DNA of 64,000 nucleotides, taken from Aaosphaeria pasadenensis (lineage: Eukaryota > Ascomycota > Dothideomycetes > Pleosporales). A model generated the notes under the pieces. That model saw only the letters and a program-made list of their open reading frames with translations, was not told the origin of the DNA and did no database searches. Location: the NCBI GenBank assembly GCA_022813625.1, contig JAKLMB010000022.1, positions 372,001 to 436,000 on the forward strand, read 5' to 3'. This document shows positions 55,122-64,000 of this stretch, in pieces. The position numbers and the translations under genes are program-made. Positions within the stretch are counted from its first letter, which is position 1. Each line of letters opens with the position of its first letter.

Positions 55122-57492
55122 TGCTTGGATTGGGTGGTCGAGATATTGGGTACAAGTCGGGAATGGAAAATGTGTATGGATGTACTCCGTATGTATGTAA
55201 GTGCGTAGGTGGGGAGGGTATGGAAATATTCGAATTGGATCCACAAACGGCGCGCTAGAGTTGTACAGAGATGTGGAAGTAATATAGACAAGGCGAGATG
55301 TGGGTAGTAGATAGATGAAGTTTTAATCAATTGAGGTGGAAGTAGTGTGTATCTTTATACCGAAGCCAACTACCATTCATGAATTGTATGTACCTTTCAT
55401 CACGACATTTGCAAGCAACAATAAAGACCTGCCCCGCCACCAGATTCGGTGAAATAACTGATGATGCCCATGCCCATGTCGATTAATAAGTTGGTGACGC
55501 AAATGTGGAGTTGCCAATTCAGTCCATTTCCTCTCCCGCGAGTCAATTCCGAGATATCTCCTGGTGATCGTCCTACCACAACGCATGAGATTTATAACAG
55601 AATTCTCCATATTGTCCGTTCAACAAACAAAACAACAGCAAATTGATCATTATTCAATTACTGAACATGTAAGATCAGATTACCAACATATCTGCTTACA
55701 AACTAACAAACTACCTAAATCGACTGCACAGATACATTTGACTGGATCTGACGAGGCTGTCTGCATGGGTGTCCCTGGGGCCACATGGTGAACCACATCT
55801 GAGACCCCACAGGTTCTGGACAACATGACCGAGTATCCTTACCCGTTTACGCAACATCTAGGTGCTCAACTACAGTTCCAGAAACGAATCCTACAAAAGG
55901 TAAGGGGGTCGTTTTCTCCTAGCTAGAGCCTAGAGGTAACGTTTTCTCAACGGTCAGAGTGTGTCTAGTCGTTAGAGATGAATCTGAGAAATGCAGCCAC
56001 CTCCCTCCCTGCACAGCGACTATACTTATTACTGGGCGTCTACCAACCGAGGTTTAGAATCGGAAACCAGGCTGGTGAAGCGCCGTTAAAAGCTTGCTGA
56101 AATGTCATTGGGCCATCCGCAAGTTAAAGCATGTGGCTGGCTTTGGGGAACTGGTGGTACAGTGTGTGTATGTATATACGAGGTAGTCATAGTACCTGCA
56201 CTCTGACAGGTGCAGCCTAACAATACGTTGTATACGTTGTACGTTGTACCTACAAATAGAGGTGTAAGCCAACACCAACCCCAATGCCCACGTTACCCGT
56301 AACGAACTACTTCTTAGTTGTGTTTACCATCACCCGAACCATCCGTGAATAAAATTACCAGTCAGACAAAATGAGGCGTAGTTGATCGAAAAATGTAATA
56401 TTAAGATAATAATATACCTACACAGTAGTTCTCGTACTAGTATTTCCCTTGGTAGAGTTCAAGATCGGTAACCTGAAGGAAGCAACCGGTTTCAGACATG
56501 CCATTCCCTGACCTGCATAGATTCAGGTCCCCTGGTCTGACAACGGTTGACCTCGCTGTTAGAAATCGGGGGCGGCTCTGCCTGTCGTGCCTGTACCTGT
56601 GCCTGTACCTTTCTGTTGTGCTTGTGCTTGTGCTTGTGCTTGTGCCTGTGCTGTGCCTGTGCCTTGTATCTGCCGTTCCAAAGTCCAGATCTTCGGAACT
56701 CATGCCTCAGGTTTGCGGGGCAACTCTACACTCCACTCCACCTCCAACTCTCCTACACTCATGCTTCATCCCCATCTTCCTTTCCTCATCTCCACTCCCC
56801 TATGACTACAATTGCATCATCGTTCATCAGAAATTGGCCCCATATCAGCAACTCGATACACATCGTAGGATGGCGTCGAATATGCCTACGCCTTGCTCGC
56901 AGACTAAGAGTTCCCGCTATACGCGCCGCGACGCTTCTCCAGCTAGTAGTAAATGATTCAAAATAGTATGCGGATATCTTCAACGATGGGATTTACTACT
57001 AGCATAGTTTGTGAAATCAAACGATACAATAATAGAGAAACGATCGCGAGGAAGAAAACAATTTGATTGCTGGACTTGAACGAGCGCAACCGCCTGACAA
57101 TTATTCCGATAAATCGCATTAATGGACTATCCTTTATTCAATTCACCAACAACGCCCATAGTCCGCATTCGTGATGACAATCATGCGCCAACCTACTCGA
57201 TAACCCAGGCCGCTGAACATTAATCCTCCACCTGTATGAGAAAAAAGTAGCGAGGCACATTTGTAACAGGCAAGCTCCGCCACCAAGATAATGTGCCGTG
57301 GGAGCTCTTGTCCCCAGGTTCCTTCGCTAAAAGAGGCGGTTTCACAATCCAGTACATTGTCCGATACATGACCTCTCATGCCTGCTCTCTGCAGCTACCC
57401 CTCCTCTCAATTGTATTGATCTGCATTTCGAGCTTCCTAGCTGCGCTGGAGGTACGATTTTATTGTCGTACCATCAATCACCTTCCGTTGCG
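55122..57492. other. 2.4 kb divergent intergenic region with TGTGCC repeat
   Basis: Gene-free sequence between two divergent start codons. A hexanucleotide-like repeat (TGTGCT/TGTGCC/TGTACC) lies at about 56580-56665. Open frames around it are produced by the repeat. I see no other features. Confidence 0.5.
56580..56665 (+). repeat. imperfect hexanucleotide repeat (TGTGCC/TGTGCT)n
   Basis: About 12 imperfect units with consensus CTTGTG/CTGTGC along 85 bp. It can be read in several frames as long Cys/Ala/Val/Leu runs, which explains the spurious open frames here. Confidence 0.8.
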
Positions 57493-59728
57493 ATGATTAA
57501 CGTGCCTTCGCCATCGCATTTCGTGGAGAACTTCGACGAGCGCAGATATGGGCTGGTCTCCCCAATTGACTCCTACAACCTCACTCCAATCGGTATTCCC
57601 AGTCCAGCATTTCGCGATGTATTCCAATACAATCAAGATGCGCCATCACCAAGACCGATTCCCGAGCGGTCCCAAACGCAAACTTCATTGCAATCGGTAC
57701 CATCAATGACTAGTTACAAGAGCATGGACGTAAAGATTCAGGCATTGTGCGATCGAAGAGCTGGCGAAATTGCGAAATGGCACATTCATTGGGTTACGCC
57801 GGCCGTCATCACCATACTTCTCCTCGCCGGCACGAGTGCAGCACTGGCGCATCATTTTTTCTACGATTACCTGCACGGTAGACCCGCAGAAGAGCAGCTT
57901 AAGATGATTCGTTATGGAACTGCCATGGCCTTCTTTGTGAAAAGTACCTTGGTTGGAGCAGTTATCATGTCATATCGACAACGGATATGGCGCACTTTCA
58001 GGACCAAGGCAATGACAATCAGAGGCATTGACGGGCTCTTCGCAGCTACTGAAGATCCAACACAATTCTTCTATAACATCGAAATGCTACGTAACGGGAA
58101 GCTTGCGACATTAATGGCAGCAACTAGTTGGTAGGTCATCTTTCGTCCGGCCAATTGAGTGTAGAAAATACTAATCATTGCTCAGGCTCATCCCTTTGGC
58201 CTCAGTCCTGTCGCCAGCTGCCTTGACCACTGAAATGAAGACTTCTCTCAACTACACCACCTGTGCATCGGTGGCTACTCTAAACTTCAGCCATGAGGCC
58301 CAATATGATTTCCGAGATAAAAACTTCTTGCCGGGCTCTTCACTAGCTTTCTATAACACTACCGATAGAGTAGGTAAAGCGGAAGGATGGTTCGATTACT
58401 ACGCCGAACCCTCAAAGAACGCAAGAAGACTGGCCGTTACAAGCGCATACCTCAAAAAGCCCGCATCTCACGCAAATGCTTCATTCAATGCCTGCGGCGA
58501 AGGCTGGAATTGCACATACAGTATTACCTTCGAAGGACCAGGGTACAAATGCGAGGAGACATCCGAAGGAGCCCCATTCAACAGGACTGCATTCGCGCCC
58601 GAGGGTGACAGCTTGTACAAAGCATCTGTCGATACTGCAGATTACCGGTCCCCTCAAATCGACACGACCGACGGCGTTCCCACGCAACCACCTCCTTACC
58701 CAGATTCACTCGGTGTCTTCGAGTCTGAGCCAGTGCTATGGATCGGCTACGCCAGAGATACGGGGCGACCTTACGACGACTTATCGCCATTTAAGAAGGT
58801 GTGGGGCACTGTTCACGAATCAAAGATCTTCAAGTGCGTCGCGTACCATACGAATTACACCTTCGAGATGAGTTACAACGATACCGTTCAGGTTGCGAAG
58901 AGGAAAGAGCGCGTCTTTCTCAAGCCAATCGTCGACACCACAGTCACGGGACCCCCTGGAAGACTCGTCGCGAACCCGCGGCAGAACTATATCAGCCCTC
59001 GAACAGACAAAGGCATGTATAAGGTTACTGCTGTATACCACTCGATGAACACGTTGTTGCGCAACTTCCTCCGCGGCGATATTCGATTCACCGGCACCTA
59101 CATCACCAGCTCCGACCTTTCCGAGACCCGGCTCGTAGACGCGAGAACGTCGTATCCAATCGGCAATCTCATGGAAGAGATCCAAAATACGTACGAGGAG
59201 ATGCTAATCACCTTGATGAGCGAACCGTTGCTCGTCGTCGCCGACAACACAAGCGTCCCGTGCGAGAAGTCACGCACCATGAACACCTTCGTGTACCACG
59301 AGCGGGCCCTTTGGCTGGGTTACGCGATGGCCGTCTTTGCGACGCTCACCACCATTCTCATCGGGTTGTGCTCCATGTGGCAGAACGGCGTTGCCTCTGA
59401 CACGAAGTTCAGTCGCATCCTCGTAACGACGAGAAATCCCACGATCGACTGGCTGAGCGTCGGCGCATGCCTAGGAGGCGACCCGTTTCCCAAGGAACTC
59501 AGAGAGACGAAGTTGAGGTTTGGCGTCCTGCTGGAGGAGGAGCCTTGGGAGGGACCGCTAGGCAAAGTCGAACACTGCACCTTTGGCACTGCGGGCGAGA
59601 CGAAAGACATCGTCAAATACGGCTTGTATGCTGGGCTGAGGAGGTCGAGGCGAGAAGCCGAGAGGGAGAAAGGCTCTGAAGAAGAAAAGGAGGCACTGCT
59701 GTCCCATAGTGACAGCGAGGACATTTGA
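57493..59728 (+). CDS. multi-pass fungal membrane protein with large glycosylated lumenal domain
   Basis: Exons 57493-58130 and 58186-59728 (55-bp intron, GTAGGT to CTCAG) encode about 726 residues. The start is the first ATG in the frame. The N-terminal 100 residues are cytosolic and Ser/Pro-rich. Hydrophobic segments lie near 112-134 (VITILLLAGTSAALAHHFFYDYL), 150-170 (YGTAMAFFVKSTLVGAVIMSY) and 205-228 (TLMAATSWLIPLASVLSPAAL, which is assembled by the splice). A region of about 370 residues follows, with many N-glycosylation sequons (NYT, NFS, NTT, NAS, NCT, NRT, NDT) and Cys pairs, then a fourth helix (LWLGYAMAVFATLTTILIGLCSMW) and a cytosolic tail ending in acidic ALLSHSDSEDI. This topology (three plus one helices with a big extracytosolic domain) is common among uncharacterised proteins of filamentous ascomycetes, some labelled formylmethionine-deformylase-like without evidence. 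Function unknown. Confidence 0.82.
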
Positions 59729-62700
59729 TCAGGGATCACTTTTTGTTCTTCGTTCATTCTGTTCATTTTCATTCTTACGAGGAGCTGTGTCACTGTCCTA
59801 CTTGCGATACCCCAATTTTTTCCTTACAATGCCATAGACTATTGTTTTCCATACGGTATATAGCAACACTTACATACTAATTCCACATTGTACAATCTTC
59901 GCATCACATCAACATCCATCCACATACACAAAAACATACTGCATGCACCCCAAGAGACATAACTCAACTCACCTCAACCCAATACCTCAAACCCACCCCC
60001 ATACATCTCACACAAAAAGCCCGACCCCATTCATGCCGAGAACCCTCCCCTCAAAACCCTCAACATCGAAATCCGCCCCCATCTCCCCCCCCCACAGTAC
60101 CACCACCCACCACTTGCTACGCCGCACGCACGCACACACGCACGCCGCACCGCATAACCAATACCACGCACGCACATATAGCCGCCCGCCCGCCGTCTCA
60201 CACAGTACGTACACATACACATGCATAACACAGTACCAGTGCAATCCGATGGCGAGGCGCCGATCCGTCCTCAAACACAACACGACGCGATATGCATGTA
60301 TGTATGTACAAGCATGGTGGAGAGATAAGCTTCTGACACGATCCCGCGACAAAGGGTACCGCACGTACTTGTGTGTTGCAGACAGACCTCCCTTGCCTCA
60401 GGCATAGGCATGGAGGAGGTGGAGGAGTGTGGGATGAGATGAAGGGAACGTTGGGGGTGCTGGGTATTGGGTCGAGAAGAGAGGGACGAGGAGGTATTAG
60501 TGGTGTGTTAATCGTATCGTATTCTGCGGGGCCAGGTACGATGTATGATTGCATGTTCGTTCGTTGGGGCGAGCGATGGGGTTGTGATACTTTGGGGGTT
60601 GGGGTTGGGTGTGTTTGTACCCATGGTAACTGACTACCTGATGGTACAATCGAACACGCAAGACCGGATACAGATATCACATCTTGTCTCGATCATTGTC
60701 TCTATCGTTTGGGAGATTGTACGCTATACATTGGGCTGGAGTGCTCATCATACAGTGGGGTTGGAAGAAGAAAGGGTGTGTATTCAGGGAGTAGCTTCAT
60801 GACATCTACGTTGATTCGGGAAAGGTTATAGTGAGACACCGTTGCCGCCGAGCAATTTCCCCATGTTGTAACTATCTTATTAATGTATCATCGTTATACG
60901 TGGGTGAGCTTATACACGAAGAATGTGCGAAGTGCCACTGCTCTACTTTGAATTGTATGTGTGTGAGGCACATGGCATTGAGGATCGGGGTTATTTGACT
61001 TGGTAATTTTCATAATCTCGATCTGGTCGCGTACGAGGTGAGATTGTATGTACATCATATGCTGATATCGTTCGTTCTAGGAGGTATTAGGATTTCAATC
61101 AGCTCAATATCGAAGTGTTAGAGCAGTCTGGCTCGCTGTTAAGTACAGCACAATGCAGTACGTACGCAAAGAACCTGATTGACGAGGACGATGATGGTCG
61201 TGCAGGATCCACAAAGCAAGCTCAACACAATATGTACGTACCCCTACCATAGAGTTATAACACACGCCCTGGCCCAGAGTACATAAGAGAGACCAATTTC
61301 CACCCGTCTCATTTAGGCCCCTGATGTATTGTAGTAAGCTGATATCTAGCATCTTCAACGGCTACAGCAACGCCTCGTACCAATTGGTAGAATTGCATCA
61401 ATTGTCAAATCCTACCCTCGAGCAAACCACACAGCACGTAGATCGTCCCTCCATAAGAAAAGACCAGTGTGTATTAGCAACAGTCGGGTTAATCTTATCT
61501 GTTCCGCGCGTCGCCGCCGCCGCTGTAAGCAAGTACGCGCTCCCCAAAGCAGACTCTCCAGATAAAGTCAGACAGTCAGTCTTAGGTGCAATTCCAAGCT
61601 AGATACGTATCCATACCTCCAATCTCGTCCCACTCGAACCTGAAGACTAGTTAGCTCACTGCGTATAACTCTTACTACGTGCCTTTTTTATCACTACAAA
61701 AGTCGGGACGTCGTTAAATCCTTCCTGAACAAGTAAGTGGCAGGGTACGATATCATAGTGTAGCACAGTACACACAACCCATGGCTATCACGGCCGGAAC
61801 ACGAGGCACCTAATCCATGTCCACCAAGCCGGTTGAGCCAAGAAACAACAGCGTACGGCGTACTCGTTCACACTTTTTTTCAGCCCCATGGGACGGACGC
61901 TGGGCTTTCTGCACGTCGTCATTACATTTCTCGTCGTGCGGGCTTGGGTTCCGTTGCTTTTACGAGGTGCTTGTTTGTACGTTAGGGTAGCGGGTGGGGT
62001 TAGGGTAGGTGTATATATATATGGGGAGGTGGTGCGCCACACATATTGCTCTTTTTCCCTCTTGCGACGACTTCCTTCGCATTTTCTGGCTTCGAACACT
62101 GGACTGGCTGGCACACACCTATTACATTGATTCACGCGCACTCGAATTTACTGGACGATATAAACATGCACACACACACACGATAGGACAACTGATTATA
62201 GGAAAGGAACTTGATTTTTTGTTGGGAAAATGTGGAATTGTTACTTCCTAGGACCTCATCACCATCCCGATCCGCCCGGATTTCTGATTCTAATTCCTCC
62301 TTGATTTCAACTCCGTGGGGTCGTGATTACCCAAATATGATCGATCAGTCGACTGGCACGCTCGCTCGCCTTCTCGCAAAAACACCATTGCCCCCCATAT
62401 GACGCAATGAAACAAAGGACCAAGAAAAGAGAAAGCTCGGGATGATGCTTCTCACTGCCCAAAACATGATCCGCCCACGACACCCAGGAACAAAAAAAGA
62501 CTAAATAATACAGGAACAAGAGAGCGGCCAGCAGCAGACGCCGCTCAATTGGAAAACGAAAGAGAGACGCACATTGTGTTGGTGGTGGTCGTTGGTAGTT
62601 TACAGACGGATATTATTTCGACGGCAGAATAGACTAAACCGCCTCCAGGTTGTCGCTCATCCCGCGACATGGGATACTCCAATGAACGCCATGCAATGCC

Positions 62701-62815
62701 AATGTTGGGGGATTACGCAAAGTGGTGTAGAGGAGCACTGAAAAAGGAAATGAACAAAAGAGATGGAGAAACATCGCACCCCGGACTCAAAGTACGGTCA
62801 CACCATGGAACAGCA
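59729..62815. other. 3.1 kb gene-free region between convergent genes
   Basis: It contains only low-quality open frames. There is an ACGC/ACAC microsatellite at about 60121-60152 (CACGCACGCACACACGCACGC) and a short ACACAC run near 62170. Both flanking genes end into it, so it holds two 3' UTRs; 3 kb is more than they need, so there may be a non-coding transcript or small gene that I cannot see. Confidence 0.5.
60121..60152. repeat. CACG/CACA microsatellite
   Basis: Short alternating CACG and CACA units within the gene-free region between the membrane-protein and Ca2+-ATPase genes. Confidence 0.65.
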
Positions 62816-64000
62816 TCATGGAGATTGCGCCTTCTTATCCTCATCTAGCTTCGGATCTCCCGCGAAAGGACCAACTCCGAAATTCGGTGTGGTTTCCACG
62901 TTCTGGCTTGGTGGCCCATTGTGGGTATACTCCGACGGTCCAGGAGCTAGGATAGGGTCATTTGGCTTCGTGTCAGGGTGAACTTCGATGCCCTCCTGAG
63001 CCTCCAAATCCGATTTGCTCCTAGTGCGACCGAACTTGAGAGACTCGTTCTCCCCGCCATGGCGATCGATCGGTGACCAGCCGGCAACACTGCCGGCGAC
63101 AATACCGGCCATGACGGCGGCAGGCCCGAATGCCGAGTTGGAACGAGACCTGCCGCGACGGCGACCTCTCGACTCGGGAGTGGGAGGAGCGGGGGAACCG
63201 TCCTGATCATTAGATGGACCATTGTTAGGAGTTCCCGGTAGGGAGTAACTGGACCTGGATCTCGAGAAGATCTCCTTTGGATGCTGAACGGCAAACTTCA
63301 AATGGCTGAGTCGTCCACCGCGGACCTTCTTGATAAAGGCGAGTTCTTCCCGGATCTCGAGCAGTCCTTGGTTCCACTGGTACTCGTCCGATACAACCAC
63401 CTCCGGTGTACGCTTCCTCTTCATGAAGGCGGGAATGCATCGGCGGATCAAGTCGTCGGGTATCAATCGAATGATCATGCCAACTGGTAGTGAGAGAGCA
63501 CCGAGGACGATTGAGTATGCCCATTGAGCGCCATTGATACGTGTGACGTCGAAAGCAGCACCACCGACGAAAACAATCATCGTCTGGCCTCCGATCATGA
63601 TGAGCATGATGATGATGAAGAAGACATTGCGATGGATTCCTTCGAAAACATTGAAGTGATTATCCAAGCGACGGTTGTTGAGGGCGTTGAAGATTTGCAT
63701 CCACACAAAGGTGTTGAACACAAGGGTCGGCATGCGTTCTTTCTCCTCAGTAGATTCATATGAGAGTATGGACTCTCCAGCAAAGTACAGAATGAAGGTA
63801 ACAGTAAGCTGGTAGATGGCTTGGCCGATGATCATCTTCCACATGCGTAGTGTGATGAGCGGTGCAGATTTGGGATCGGGCTTCCTCTCCAGCAAGGTGC
63901 GCGTAGGAGGGTCAGTAGCAAGCGCAAGCGCAGCGAAAGTATCCATGATAAGATTGACCCAGAGAAGTTGGACGGCGTTAAGGACTGATTCCTGTGAACC
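62816..64000 (-). CDS. P-type Ca2+-ATPase (PMC1/PMCA type), 3' part
   Basis: This is the C-terminal 394 codons of a plasma-membrane-type calcium ATPase, the fungal vacuolar Pmc1 group, which pumps Ca2+ out of the cytosol. The frame is open to the window edge. It begins in the late membrane domain with QLLWVNLIMDTFAALALATDPPT, the M6 helix bearing ion ligands Asn and Asp in the pattern NxxMD. Next come LITLRMWKMIIGQAIYQL and a series of further helices to SIVLGALSLPVGMIIRLIP (last one). QIFNALNNRRLDNHFNVFEGIHRN is characteristic of the family. A cytosolic tail of about 180 residues follows, with Arg/Ser-rich sequence (ESRGRRRGRSRSNSAF) and a Pro-rich end. Whether there is an acceptor (TTCACAG) at 63994 cannot be told from the remaining bases; the P-domain and phosphorylation site are outside the window. 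Confidence 0.92.
   Translation of the reverse strand, partial: GSQESVLNAVQLLWVNLIMDTFAALALATDPPTRTLLERKPDPKSAPLITLRMWKMIIGQAIYQLTVTFILYFAGESILSYESTEEKERMPTLVFNTFVWMQIFNALNNRRLDNHFNVFEGIHRNVFFIIIMLIMIGGQTMIVFVGGAAFDVTRINGAQWAYSIVLGALSLPVGMIIRLIPDDLIRRCIPAFMKRKRTPEVVVSDEYQWNQGLLEIREELAFIKKVRGGRLSHLKFAVQHPKEIFSRSRSSYSLPGTPNNGPSNDQDGSPAPPTPESRGRRRGRSRSNSAFGPAAVMAGIVAGSVAGWSPIDRHGGENESLKFGRTRSKSDLEAQEGIEVHPDTKPNDPILAPGPSEYTHNGPPSQNVETTPNFGVGPFAGDPKLDEDKKAQSP

Noticed and set aside
56547..56966. Cys/Ala/Leu-rich frames suggesting a cysteine-rich secreted peptide.
   Set aside because: Produced by the TGTGCC/TGTGCT microsatellite, open in several frames at once, with no conserved Cys spacing.
1..64000. 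Search for transposable elements, RIP-like AT islands, CRISPR arrays and secondary-metabolite genes.
   Set aside because: No transposase, reverse transcriptase, long terminal or inverted repeats, and no PKS, NRPS or terpene-synthase frames were seen; the clear genes are housekeeping types.

Overview
The window is nuclear DNA of a filamentous ascomycete (Pezizomycotina). The evidence is short spliceosomal introns (mostly 50-70 bp, GTAAGT/GTGAGT/GTATGT-type donors, CAG/TAG acceptors), monocistronic genes on both strands, CU-rich leaders, and proteins of recognisable filamentous-fungal type (Zn2Cys6 regulator, Bqt4-like KilA-N protein, GID8, Ppg1, AP-3 beta, PMC1-type Ca2+-ATPase). The class within Pezizomycotina cannot be settled from the sequence alone. 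I see no transposon, rRNA, CRISPR array, convincing tRNA or secondary-metabolite cluster; this looks like an ordinary housekeeping chromosome arm.

Layout. 0-10.6 kb: 5' part of 3-hydroxyisobutyrate dehydrogenase (-), ASTRA subunit Asa1 (-), a Zn2Cys6 transcription factor (+) with a long leader, and a disordered fungal protein (-). 10.6-14 kb is gene-free with a long CU-rich leader. 14-25 kb: nucleoporin Nup84/Nup107 (-), SUMO (+), a small fungal protein (-), and a fused alpha/beta succinyl-CoA-ligase-like protein (+). 25-35 kb: Bqt4-like inner nuclear membrane protein (-), Rho-GDI (+), an uncharacterised protein (-), AP-3 beta (+). 35-49 kb: a Pro/Gln-rich protein (-), phosphatase Ppg1 (+), uridine kinase (-), GID8 (+), MCM6 (-), PP2A catalytic subunit (-). 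49-64 kb: Ulp1-type SUMO protease (+), zinc-type/quinone oxidoreductase of the MDR family (-), a multi-pass membrane protein (+), and the 3' part of a Ca2+-ATPase (-).

Functional links exist but look like chance neighbourhood rather than a cluster: SUMO and a SUMO protease (31 kb apart), two PP2A-family catalytic subunits (8 kb apart), and two nuclear-envelope proteins (Nup84/107 and the Bqt4-like protein). All gene models are my own splice assemblies, checked for reading frame across every junction; sequence alone cannot confirm start codons or UTRs. The most unusual items are the fused succinyl-CoA-ligase-like protein with a degenerate ATP-grasp half, a Bqt4-like gene whose last intron splits the membrane anchor, and a 51-bp stop-free intron in the Rho-GDI gene.
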